A stretch of 64,000 nucleotides of DNA from Phoronis australis (Eukaryota; Phoronida; Phoronidae). The notes under the pieces are model-generated. The model was given only the letters and a program-made list of their open reading frames with translations. It had not been told where the DNA came from and made no database searches. A program made the position numbers and the translations under genes. Within the stretch, counting starts at the first letter, position 1; every line of letters starts with the position of its first letter. This document shows positions 23,283 through 33,850 of the stretch, piece by piece. The stretch spans positions 182,724 through 246,723 of the forward strand of contig NMRA01000321.1 of NCBI GenBank assembly GCA_002633005.1, given 5' to 3'.

Positions 23283-23960
23283 GTAGGCACCTACATGTAC
23301 ATAGATATGAGGTGTTAGAAACCTGGGATCAATATGTATATTACTCCCAGTTGGAAACCTAAGTTTAATAGCAGAGTACTTGTCGCATAGGGGTTACAAA
23401 TTGTGAAGGGTTGCAGTATCTAAATTACATGAACGTCTTCGGAATAATCCCATCACGGACTCCAGGGCGGGAACAATCGAGTAGATCGTAAAATACAATG
23501 TAGTCGAAGTTTTTTTGTATCAGGAACATTCACCTGTCGTACTGAATTTTGCTGCCGACAATACCCCATCCTTAGATATAAACAAGGGGTCTATGGGATA
23601 CAAGGAGATCTTTCTGCAGACGACGATTTTAAACGTTTCCCCAAGCTCATAGGAAATGATTATCAAAACTGCAAAATGTTCAACCAGTGGAGACGATCAA
23701 AAACGACACCACTCCTTTTGGGTTCTATATTTGTGCGCAAGATACAGTAGTGATACGAGCCCTCGTGTACTCATCCTACGTAAGCTTGAGTTCGACTTTT
23801 TAGTCTCTAACTGGTTTGTACGCTTCGGGTTTATCTGCAGAAAGAATCGGTAAACGACGTTCAACCCAGTGAATATCGTGAAATTACTCCATTATCCATA
23901 AATATCGTTATTACACGAGATTACTCTTGTACATATGCGCGTTTCATGTTGTCGTTTCAG

Positions 23961-24226
23961 GAGATTCCTTAAGCCAACACGACAGAGGTTATTTTAGTAC
24001 CACTGATGTGGACAATGACGCTGCAGTCAACGCAAGCTGCGCCGTAAGGTTCAAAGGCGCATGGTGGTATAAGTCCTGTCACAGTTCCAACCTGAACGGT
24101 TTATATCTTGGGGGAAAACACGCTTCATACGCAGATGGCATTGAGTGGTACACATTTCGCGGACACTACTACTCCGTCAAACGATCTGAGATGAAAATAA
24201 GGCCGGCAAGCTTCTTCGAAGGATAA
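23961..24226 (+). CDS. Fibrinogen-related protein, terminal FReD exon and stop
   Basis: The acceptor 'tcgtttcag' leads into GDSLSQHDRGYFSTTDVDND, the calcium-binding DxDND loop. Then come the last disulfide pair, SCAVRFKG and KSCHSSNLNGLY, and EWYTFRGHYYSVKRSEMKIRP. It ends with a TAA at 24224-24226. The joined four exons give a complete FReD of ~220 residues with four cysteines. The calcium loop and the C-terminal ligand pocket look intact, so the domain is probably functional. A poly(A) signal follows at 24440. Confidence 0.95.
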
Positions 24227-24262
24227 TCAAACCGCTTGTCATAGACAAGAATTGGAGCAGCT

Positions 24263-24412
24263 CCCTAGTCCAAAAATGCACTAGTCCAAAGGTAACTAGT
24301 TCAAAGGTGCACTAGTCCCAATGATCACTAGTACGAAGGTGAGTTAGTCCTAAGGTGCACTAGTGCAAAGGTGTGCTTGTCAAAGGATGCACTAGTCCGA
24401 AGGTCTGCTCAC
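24263..24412. repeat. ACTAGT minisatellite in the FReD 3' UTR
   Basis: About eight degenerate units of ~17 bp with the core 'gcactagtccaaaggt' run in tandem. They lie between the FReD stop codon and its poly(A) signal, so the array is expected to be transcribed. The ACTAGT core is palindromic. Confidence 0.85.
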
Positions 24413-24439
24413 TAATAAGGCGGAAGAGAGCCGTAAAAA

Positions 24440-24445
24440 AATAAA
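24440..24445 (+). terminator. Poly(A) signal of the FReD gene
   Basis: An AATAAA lies 214 bases after the FReD stop codon, following the minisatellite. It is the first canonical signal downstream. Confidence 0.65.
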
Positions 24446-24866
24446 ATGCATATTTGTGGGCATTCTACGAACCTCACTGATACATTGTAGCAAGTGTAGC
24501 GCTGCTCTTGAATGGCACTGACCTTTGGAATGTTGGACCCTTACTCAAAACATGCTTTAACAATGGTGCATTGGGAGAGACAAGGGAGCCAAGGCTCCAC
24601 TAAAATTTTTCCAAATTGCATTTGGTAGTTCGGTAATGCGAAGTTCTGGTCTCATCACGTGACCTGTATCCCGCCAGATGTGCGTTTGAAATTGTGCTGA
24701 AGATTTCTCAGTTAATTTTCTAATTTGCGTATTTAAGTTTTAAAGTATCTCATATTTCACCCATGATGAGTGCTGCCGAATCATGAAAGAGGTATGCAAG
24801 CAAAGATAGTGCATCCTTAAACGATAGAGCAGAAAACTGTCTCAGACAACTCTCGACTTCCGTCAG

Positions 24867-25478
24867 GTGGACCCGCCCCTATGTGAATCGGACTCAAATG
24901 TGGACATTGTAAAGCTCGAAAAAGAGCTGACTTCGCCCCAAGTTATTAAAACACTCCGTGATCAACTGTTCCAGCCTGCCCTTGATGATATAAAGGCTTA
25001 CAACCAGTCAATCATTAACCAGAAAAACAAAGAAATACAGCTGCTGAATAAGCAAGTCAACAAATTGTCAGTAAATCTAGACAACTTAGAGCAATACTAA
25101 AGACGTAATAATATAGTTATCTATGGATTCAAAGAATCTTTAAATGGAAAACCTGGAGCCAAAGACAATATTGCGATTGATTCCAAGGGACGCAAACTGG
25201 GTCTTAAAATTAACCCCCAGCAAATCAGGAAATCTCACAGACTGGGGCCCAAACATGGAGCTGGAGATTTGCGAAAAGATCGTCCTGTAATCTGTATATT
25301 TATGTCATACATGTACAATACCAGAGCTGCTTTCCTTCACAACAGAAGTTAACTCCGCAAACTGAATTTATCATGCCCGATCTGCCTCAGTGAAAATCTC
25401 ACGAAACAACGGTCCCTTCTGTAAGGCAGTTGTCGCCGCCTCGTGCAATCCAAAACCATCGCTAAAGTTGCATATTTT
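24867..25478 (+). pseudogene. ORF1 protein remnant of a non-LTR retrotransposon
   Basis: An acidic start is followed by a leucine-rich coiled-coil (…NKEIQLLNKQVNKLSVNLDNLEQY). A stop (TAA) stands where family members read a Ser in 'EQYSRRNN'. The frame then resumes with RRNNIVIYGF, KDNIA, RKSHRLGPK, DRPVICIFMSY and RAAFLHNR before further stops. 'Coiled-coil then QYSRRNN-(V/I)I-G' is the signature of the ORF1 (RNA-binding, transposase_22-like) of CR1/L2/L1-type elements in animals. No associated RT follows directly. ORF2 remnants of a non-LTR element begin 2 kb downstream on the same strand and may or may not be the same insertion. Confidence 0.75.
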
Positions 25479-25479
25479 T

Positions 25480-26400
25480 GAGAAATTTGAGGTTGAAGTT
25501 ACCTAATAATCACCAAAGAGCTTACTGAACTAATACATGTAAAAACAACAATTTTCCCATTTTTCTGTAAAACAAGTATTATGGCTCCATCAATGTCATT
25601 GTATTGAACGATAACACACTCACATTACATGTTTCACTATTGTAGGCTATAATTGTAAGCATTGAAATGTAAAAAAGTGTAACGTGAAACCTAGTGGCAG
25701 AAATACGAACTAAGTTGGAATGTTACTAGGAGGTTATTCTGGCAATGTGTGGCCACAAATAACACACAACACATGAGACTGGGCAAAATTTGTGCCTCAA
25801 TGACTGATCCATTGACCAGTGGTGTAAAACGTAGCTTGTTTGCATAATACACCAGAAGTATGTTATACAAAAACAATATAGTTGAATGATCTCTGCGAAT
25901 GTGCGCACAGACAACAAAAATAATAAATAATTATGACAGCGTTTAGGAAGCAGTATGAAACAAATACATAGAAATGATCAAACTATGTAGTTTCTATGAC
26001 TAATTCAACAAATAAAATTCATAGTTGATGCGACTGAAAGTAAGTCAGCTGATATACCAGTTAAGTGATTGAAATTCAATTTTTTTAATCAGATGCTCAT
26101 ACTCTAGTAAATCGATTTAAACTTAATGTATTTAAATGGACAAGGGCATCCCCTGTCCTCGATTTACGGGGGGACGCTGGCCAGTTAGGCACTTCAATTT
26201 AATTACCATTGCTGCCACCTAAGTAATTAAAGTTGACGAAAAATTGAGAGGAGGTCCCACTTGTCCAAGTATTACGGCAGGGGATGACGGCCACTTGGGC
26301 ATCTTGATTGCAAGCATCACCTCTATTTAACCTTTTCATAAAATTTTGACTTAAAGTTCTTTAAATCACACACACAGTATAACGCCTTCTTATCCCTTGG
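25480..26400. other. Intergenic DNA with a short internal duplication
   Basis: No gene was found. Around 26155-26310 a ~40-bp stretch ('ttacgg', 'ggccagttaggcacttcaat' against 'ggccacttgggcatcttgat') is repeated directly at ~115-bp spacing. Confidence 0.5.
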
Positions 26401-26404
26401 CGCA

Positions 26405-26625
26405 AACAGTTTTGGTTTGGGCAAATGAAGGACGGAGTGTTCGAAAAACAGGATTGCAGGAGTATTTCTTTAAACTGGGAACAAATAAAAACATTAAGAG
26501 CCTCCTAAGTCATTGATCCTCTATGCAAAAGAGGTACTTCTAAACTTATAGCAACATGACTGATGGTTTAATCAGTGTGATGTATAATTTGCCAAAAAGC
26601 ATCCGGCACATGGAGGACCCATGGT
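26405..26625. repeat. Dispersed repeat, copy B (pairs with 100-330)
   Basis: Diverged but colinear with 100-330; the shared words are given there. No conserved frame. Confidence 0.55.
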
Positions 26626-26629
26626 ATGA

Positions 26630-27500
26630 TTGCAATCTCTACTGGGCCAGCGGTACTGTCTAAGGCCTGGGCAGCCACGGTCTGAACAAATTAGAAAACA
26701 TTACTGATGATAATACTGAACACACTTGGAAAACACGGAAATGTAAATCGCAAAAACACGTACCTGTTTTTCAAACCTATAAAGTTGTTACTTCTTTCTC
26801 TTTTTGGAAATGTGCTTGATAATATACTTTTCATTCTCACAAATAATGTACTCATGTATCAGAATGTTCCTATCATGTTCAGGTTAATTTGGTGTTTCAG
26901 ATTTCGCAAGTATAATTGATTATCTGGGAATTCTTGGATAGCATCTGTGTCACTTTCACCAGCTTCAGCTTTACTGCTTACTGCTGGTATCTTGAATTGT
27001 TGCTATGCGTTTCTATGTCTTTTCAATTTTTGATCCAATACTTGGTTTTCTACAGCCCAGCCACAGGACATGTACTTGTAAGATAGGCCAGTTGGGCAAT
27101 GCAGTTGTTTTCTGCACAAACGTTTGTGACAACTCTTCGTTTTTTCGATCTACTAACCCACAGAGTTCCACAGTCCACCAGCTTTCGCCAGGATGCCTCT
27201 CAAAGCTTCTTCAAGTTCTGGTTCTCACGATGTTGTGCTGTTTGATAAACCTTGAATTATACAGGCATCACACTCCCTGGGAGCTGCCATATTGATTTTA
27301 CAAAGCACAGTACGATTTGGCTCTCTGATTGGTCAATTTAATAGAAAAGTGAAACCAAGTGACAGGAATGTGCACAATATTTATTGCAACAAAAACACCT
27401 TTTTTAATAAAAATGTGCAAGTGTAGACGTGGCATTTGATTTATAGGTTGTTATCTAGCCACATAGAAAGAACTAGGTTGCCCTCCAAAGTACTATGAGA
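26630..27500. other. Intergenic DNA / possible retrotransposon 5' flank
   Basis: No gene was recognised. The last ~200 bases may be the 5' part of the element whose 2A-bearing ORF begins at 27523. Confidence 0.4.
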
Positions 27501-27522
27501 TCTGACCCACCGCCTAATTGGT

Positions 27523-27588
27523 ATGTGCCTACTTTTAGCTGGCGATGTTGAAGAAAATCCTGGGCCTCAAAGACAATACTACCTTTAA
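27523..27588 (+). pseudogene. 2A ribosome-skipping peptide at ORF2 start
   Basis: An ATG opens MCLLLAGDVEENPGP. GDVEENPGP (27541-27567) matches the D(V/I)ExNPGP core that makes ribosomes skip the final Gly-Pro bond, preceded by the usual Leu-rich upstream part. Such 2A sequences are known at the N-terminus of ORF2 in non-LTR retrotransposons of sea urchin, amphioxus and oyster, as well as in some RNA viruses. Here the frame stops six codons later (TAA 27586-27588), and the endonuclease continues in another frame, so this copy is dead although the 2A core is intact. Confidence 0.88.
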
Positions 27589-27615
27589 TATCTTATTTTG
27601 AAATATTAATAGCAT

Positions 27616-27961
27616 CAAATCCACCAGCTTCTCCAGATTCGATCTTTTAAAAAACTGTGTTCTGTCTAACGATTATATGATTGTCGCTCTTTGTGAAACT
27701 TGTAATTTTACCGAAGACGATTTTGATAATGAACTAATCATTCCTGGTTACATTGTAGTCTATCACAGTAACAGTGGCAGTGGCATCATCATAATTACTA
27801 AAAATACACTCACATTTAAATTGTGTCCTAACTTAACCTGTTCTCAGTTATGCAACTGCTGGATCGAAATTTATTTTGGTAACAGAAAAAATACTATGCC
27901 TTGTTTTATCGATAACCTTCTCAGTCACCAACTGAAAGAAAACACAACTTCAAAGCCCTAG
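27616..27961 (+). pseudogene. APE-type endonuclease remnant of the retrotransposon
   Basis: The reading NINSIKS…FDLLKNC…YMIVALCET, then DFDNELIIPGYIVVYH, then SGSGIIIITKN matches the order 'N-NSL—W-D----IPGY----R—R-GGGV-I' of APE endonucleases in non-LTR elements. The catalytic Glu of the LCET (usually LxET) motif is present. The active-site His/Asp region further on is missing, replaced by a stop at 27959. Confidence 0.75.
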
Positions 27962-28319
27962 CTGATCAGTTAGCGGAAAGTAACAAATTGTGATTTTAAT
28001 GTCCAAAACTCTACATGGTATCATGATGGCCATGACAATACGGCTACAATATGACTACAATTGTTTGACATCTTATTGTCTAATGACTGCATACAGCTCA
28101 TTAATGAAATACATTTTTCAGCTTGGTATATACCCGTGTTCTTGGAAACATGGAATCATGGTCCCTAGACAAAAAAGACTCCAAAACTGAAATTTCAAAT
28201 TATCGCCCAAAAAGTTCACTTAACACCCTATCCAAAATCTTCAAGAAGATCATTTCTTAACCTATTCTTACATTTCTCAAACAAAACAATTTTATCTATC
28301 ATCGTCAATTTGTTTTTTT

Positions 28320-29168
28320 TTGCGTGGGAGCAGCACCGTGGCGCAACTTGTTGAAATAGCACATGAGATTCAATTACGTTTTGAGAAGGGTGAAAGTGTC
28401 TGGTCCATTTTTCTAGATGTAATATCTGCTTTCGAATGTGTCCCTCACGACCTTCTACCCCACAAACTTCGATCCTATGGCATTACTGGGAATCTTTTAA
28501 ACGTGATCACCTCATTTCTCTCAGGTCGTGCATACAGTGTTCGTGTGGTCTGTGTTCTTTCAACTTCACCCCTTCATGGTTTTGTAAACGCACAGGTGTA
28601 CCGCAGTGTAGCGTATTGGGCTTTCTTCTCTTCTTGCTCTATATTAATTACCTTCCAGATAACATGTCATGTAGCGCGTACCTTTATGTGGATGACACGG
28701 CGCTTTTTTACCCCTTGGAAGGGAGCAGCCCTGAAAGTTCTTTGCAGCTTCAATACGACTTGAACAAACTCAGCTATTGACCACAAGAATGGAGAATGAA
28801 TTTTACACAGAAAAAAATCTGTGAATGCTATCTTACTTGTTGACAAGTCATATGACCTTAAAGTTAATGACGAAGTCATTCCTAGAAAACAGTCGCACAG
28901 ACATCTTAGTATACTGTTAGATGAAAAACTCTCATTCACACATCACGTTCGGGAGCTCGTACAAAAATCTCAGAAACTAATTAACCCACTTAAGCTTGTT
29001 TATGGTCATCTGAATTCTACACATTTAGAAGTTCTTTTCAAATCCTTTACACTCCCACATGTCGATTGGTGTGATCTTATATTATTCTACCAGTCTGCCA
29101 ATACTGGTGCACTCCAGCATTTGGAAAAATTACAGTATCAAGCTGCCTTACTCATAACTGGAGCGTAA
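28320..29168 (+). pseudogene. Non-LTR reverse transcriptase, three frame-broken pieces
   Basis: Piece 1 (28320-28560) contains FLDVISAFECVPHDLL (RT motif A with its Asp) and KLRSYGITGNLLNVITSFLSGR. Piece 2 (28590-28780) contains GVPQCSVLGFLLFLLYIN, with Gly to Cys in the usual VPQGSVLGP, and YVDDTALF, motif C with both catalytic Asp residues. Piece 3 (28821-29168) carries the thumb and C-terminal region (HRHLSILLDEKLSFTHHV…, LQHLEKLQYQAALLITGA). Frame changes separate the pieces, so the enzyme is inactive. Confidence 0.92.
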
Positions 29169-29619
29169 AGGGGATCCAGTAGTGTTAAGGTTTTGTATAG
29201 TCTCAAGAGGCCCAAACTGTCTACTCGACGCAACCTTCACATGACCACATTTACTTTCAAAGTAATAAACAACGTCGACAACGCCTCTGTCAAAAAATTA
29301 TTTGATCTATATACGAAATAAAGCCATGCTTATGGTTTGATATCCTCCGCTCCATATGCAATTCCTCCGTCGTTCAGTCAGGCATTCAGAAGGTCTGTTG
29401 TGCATCTACAACCGGAATTCTCTTCTTGTTTTTGTTAAGGAAAGCAACTCTTTTATGAGTATAAACATAAATTTAGAACTGCTTTTCATAATTTTGATAA
29501 CCCAACAACCCTGACTCAATTCTCCCTTCCCCACGAAAACAAAATAGCATTGTACATTGTCTTTTCCTCAACTCCAACAAGTTTAGGCACAACTTTAGTA
29601 ATGACTCTCAATTAATTCC

Positions 29620-30860
29620 TCCCAAACAACGTTGGCAAATTTTTATGTATCGGTTATAAATATTATTGCTTCTGATTTCCATACATGTATCTGTACATGT
29701 TTTTGTTTTTTATTTGTTCATATTAGCATATATGCATATTGGAATACTTATGTTAGATATTACTTAAATGTATATACCTCTATGTATATTACTTTTACAA
29801 CCCAGATACAATGCTTCGCGATTTCTTGGTTTGTAATTATGTTTTTGTATGTTCTGTTTATTGTTCAATAATTATATATCACCTTAAAAATCTGACTGGT
29901 CAATACCCTGCCCTGGCCCACTAACTCAAAATCTTGGAAATGTCCCTGAGTCCAGTGCTTGAAACAAAAACAGAACAGCTGTTTAATATGTTAAAGAACA
30001 TTTCAAAATTGCGTTACTCGTTTATATATGTATGTGTTTTAGTTTTTTTAAATATGTAGTGTGGCATGAAATAGTTGTTTTTTATTATTCTACCCTAGGT
30101 TTTCATTATTTCAAATATACATACTACAGCTCTGATCATGCTATTTTGAACCTGAAGTACATCTCTTCATTGATTGGATTAAGTTTTCTTTCCTTGTCTC
30201 CTATTCACGAATTCGCCGTTAGTACTTGAAAACGAGGAGTTATGTCCTAACTACAATGGTTCTACATGTTTGTAACCCGCATACTTTCACGTTTGTATTC
30301 CTTTGTGTTTAGCATACATGTACCTTCCGGTGAAGCTAAATCCCCCATTTTTGAAACGTACCCCTATTGTCTAACTCAGAAATCATATTGGTAATCATTT
30401 CAGTTCAAGCAACTCCTTGATTGGTCAGTTTATTATTTGGCAAGCAATCTGATTGATCTACTGTATTTACCTCTTTGCTAGTTAGTTCATGTTCTCACTG
30501 TCACTGCCAGAAGTTCTTAATACAGGTACATCAGTCACTGTGATATCTCGAACCACTTTGAATTTTTCGATGTAACCCACAATCTGAAAAAATGTCATAT
30601 ACAACATCGAACATTAATGGCATTTCATCATGGAAAGACGATATTCGTGTGTGGTCAAATAGTATGTATGGTAACATTTAAACTGTTTGGTAGAATCGAA
30701 AGCAGTTGAGGACAATCGTTGAAAATTTTAGAAGTTTGAAATCATTCAATTATTCACAGATGTTGCGTTGAAAAGATTTTACGCTATAATTTGTAAAAGG
30801 ACATTGCCTATTAAGCGTAATCTCATGACATCAACAATGAGTGGAACTCGGTCTGCATAT
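29620..30860. other. AT-rich DNA, no gene recognised
   Basis: Very AT-rich, possibly the 3' UTR of the retrotransposon at first. The words 'ccctggcccactaactcaaaatc' near 29910 match the hAT-like MITE family. No supported gene. Confidence 0.45.
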
Positions 30861-30880
30861 TAAAAGCATTTGGTAAAATA

Positions 30881-31207
30881 TTGTCTTGCAATTGGAAATG
30901 TATGGCCGGTTCATCAAAGACATGCAGTCACATTGGTGCTGTTTGGTGGAAAATTGAATACACTGTCGGAATGGGAATGGCGGGAACTAGCTGCACAGAC
31001 TTGTTAGCAAATTGGAATAAAGGAATCAAGCGGAATATTGAGGCAAAAATTCCTAGTAAAATAGCTTTCACAAACCCAATCTTACACCACAATATCGTTG
31101 AAGATTGTGATAATGCCAGTGCTAGAAGGGATGTGCCTATGTTTTCATCTCAACAGACTTTCCAAGAATATTGTAATAAGTCGTGCTGGCTTCCCTTATA
31201 CAGTTAA
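30881..31207 (+). pseudogene. SWIM-type zinc-finger exon fragment
   Basis: An open stretch without ATG reads SCNWKCMAGSSKTCSHIGAV, then WKIEYTVGMG and SCTDLLANWNKG. It continues to a stop at 31205. CMAG-(x)-CSHIGA followed by a hydrophobic helix is how SWIM zinc fingers (CxC…CxH) look in multi-copy marine invertebrate proteins that often also carry a YqaJ-type exonuclease domain. Here the first Cys pair is spaced CxxxC instead of CxC, so the finger may be damaged. The exonuclease part was not found in the next 2 kb. It could be the last part of a mobile gene or a host exon. Confidence 0.55.
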
Positions 31208-31549
31208 AAGGGACATTTATTGATAAACTATTCAATAGAAAGCCATTTTATTTCCAACTACGTATTCCCCATTTAAACTTCCATCAGGGCTTGCTGCTAA
31301 CACGCTTTCTGAAGAATGAACTGAGAGCGCACCGTGTGTAGTAATGAATGACATACTGAGGCAGTCCAATTCTTTCCTTTCGTTCAGACTCTCACACCGT
31401 GTGAGCTGTCGAGGCAGTAATTGACCTAAATCGCAAGCTCCGCCCCATTGCGTAATGTCGACTAACAAACAATAAGTTTTACCCAGCAAAGTAAGGTTTG
31501 TCGAGTAAAGTGGCGGCTTGGAAACGAAGGTGTGTCACTAATGCTGCGT

Positions 31550-31745
31550 TCTAAATGGTCAGTTATAGACCGGGATCCCAGAGCTTTTTTGGGAATGAAA
31601 AGGTGACCAGTTTTGTTTGGTACCACAGTGGCCTCTGGGTATCCTCATGCTTGGAAATGGCCGTCTGGCAGGTTTGCTCTGGTGGGTGGGGTCAGGGGAG
31701 CCAAGAGAATGCAACTCAAAACTTGAGCTAGATCAACTTTTCTGG
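31550..31745 (+). repeat. Left terminal inverted repeat of the composite
   Basis: Shared words, here forward and at 38448-38645 complemented, are 'gggatcccagagctttttt', 'accacagtgg', 'gggtatcctcatgct', 'gaaatggccgtctggcaggtt', 'ggagccaagagaatg' and 'gagctagatcaacttttct'. Confidence 0.88.
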
Positions 31746-32430
31746 TAACCACTTTAAACTGCCTTGGATACCTCCTACGTAATCCAACGTATCAAAATTT
31801 GTCACTGCCAGACAATTTCAGTGATGGGAATTTTCAGCCAAACGGTTATAAACAAGATAAAAAATTGAGCTAAACCAATCCAAGAAGTAACCAATTGAAA
31901 CCAGTTGCAAAATATTCACCCTGGGACCAGGTATCACGAATGGACACTGCCAGACAAATCTAGTGGTGGGTTAACCCTTTCAGATACGCCCAAATACCCG
32001 AGTTGAGCTAGATGAACCCACAAGGTAACCGTTTGAAACCAAGTGCACGATATTCAGCATCACTATACATGACACAACAGTTTGATGCCAAACAATTTTA
32101 GTGGTGGAATGTCCTGGCAGACGATTATCAACAAGAATTAAAAATTGAGCTACATCAACCCAAGAGGTAACCGGTTTAAACCAGTTGCAAAATATTCACC
32201 CTGAGCCCAGGTATCACGAATAAACTCTGCCAGATAAATCTAGCGGTGGGTTAGCCCCACCGGACACGCCCAAATACCTGAGTTGAGCTAGATCAACCCA
32301 TTAGGTAACCGTTTGAAAACAATTTCACGAAGTTCAGCATCACTGCACTTGGCACAAAAGTCAGATGCCAAACAATTTCAGCGGTGTGGTGCCCCGTCAG
32401 ACAAATTATAAGGAGCCGAAACAAAATTGA
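31724..32430 (+). repeat. ~140-bp tandem units, left arm (dimeric)
   Basis: The word 'gagcta' starts units at 31724, 31867, 32005, 32147 and 32285, giving alternating spacings of 143, 138, 142 and 138 bp. Odd and even units differ (only one type carries 'cgcccaaatacc'), so the true repeat is a ~280-bp dimer. Each unit holds 'ggtaacc', 'aaaccagttgcaaaatattca' style wording and 'gccagacaa'. Confidence 0.88.
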
Positions 32431-33511
32431 TTATAAGACCATTCACGCTGAATAAGCGTCACATTGGGATTGGGTAACCAGGCACTTCGATCTTTAATAA
32501 GGCCAGTGAGTCCGTACGACATAAGTCACCACATAAGATCAGAGATTTTTGTCCGCAAGTTTACGTCAGGTCATGAAAACAAGAAACATCGCTATATCAA
32601 CATTTCCCCGACAATGCTCGATGCATTTTTGCCCTGAACCGTCCAAACAATGGAAGAAGGGTAACATTTTGGGAATAACGAGTCCAGTTAATTTTCAGTT
32701 TAGTTAGATTGACAATCATTTCACTTTCACACAGATATGCGGACAATGGAACTGTTCGCTTTCTGTATTCTCAGTCATCGAGGCGATGGCCTCGGTCATC
32801 CACATTGGGGAAGGCAGTATCCAACTACTACATGTATGTATAATCTTTTTGGAAATCATGGCTGATTTGCAGTTGAATCAAATAATGATTCTAGTTTATG
32901 TTTCACTATTTTACTTTATTATTAACAGTAACATCCAGGAGGGTTCGGGGGCTTCAACCGAACCCCTCGTCCGCTGAAAAAGTCCAGTCCCAGCATATTC
33001 GTTAAACAGAGGATTCAAATGAACAACAAAAATAAAACTGTTGCAGCTACTGGTGCTACTAAGTACAATGGCAACTAAATTGGTAATAAATTTGAATTTG
33101 CTTCTGATTCAAAGCGCTTCACGTGGCATCGGGCCGTACTCGGCCACATTCGTCTGAGTGTCGCTGTTTGTGTAGATGACAAGGTCGTGCATACGATAAG
33201 AGGAGGCTTTATGTTATTCATAAACTATGCTCGTGGTGGCTACACCAAAGGGTAAAAAGGGAGTCTAGAAATGAATGTCTATAATCAAGCATGAAAGTCT
33301 AGCCCTACGACCTACATGTAAGTAAGCTACATGTACATAACAAAGAGAGAGCTCCCAAAAATGGTGTGGCGTGAATGCCTTAACCTCGGCCAAGAAACCA
33401 AACAGAAGAAAACTGCTATTTTGGTTTAATTGCAAGCGTATCATGGTAGAAGTGTAGGCGTTTTCAAATTTTGAATTGAACTGTGATCGGCATATACTGT
33501 ATGTTAGATTG

Positions 33512-33850
33512 GTCTAGCTCAACTCAGGTACTTGGGCGTGTCTGGCGGAGATAACCCACCGCTAGACTTGTCTGGCTGTGTTTTTCTTAATATCTGGGCT
33601 TACGACGAATATTTTGCAACTGGTTTCATGCGGTTACCGCTTGGGTTGATCTAGCTCAACTCAGGTATTTGGGCGTGTCTGGCGGGGCTAACCCACCACT
33701 AGATTTGTCTGTGCGTATTCGTGATACCTGGGCTTACGGTGAATATTTTGCAACTGGTTTTGAGCGGTTACCTTTTGGGTTGATCTAGCTCAGTTTTAAC
33801 CCTTTTTGATAATCGTCTGGCAGGGTCACACCACCACTGAAATGGGGCTA
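33512..33850 (-). repeat. ~140-bp tandem units, right arm (inverted)
   Basis: The complement of the same unit occurs here about 2.4 times, with 'tagctc' at 33515, 33652 and 33786, spaced 137 and 134 bp. The orientation is opposite to the left arm, as expected of a foldback structure. Confidence 0.88.

Larger units (their letters stand above)
27523..29600 (+). mobile_element. CR1/L2-like non-LTR retrotransposon, ORF2 region
   Basis: In one orientation and in order come a 2A peptide (27523-27588), APE endonuclease remnants (27616-27960), reverse transcriptase fragments (28320-29168) and a C-terminal tail (to ~29510). This is the ORF2 order of APE-type non-LTR elements. Multiple stops and frame changes make it inactive. 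The 3' end is not sharp, and I found no target-site duplication. The RT closest matches the Jockey/CR1/L2 group by motif wording; a finer assignment needs phylogeny. Confidence 0.85.
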
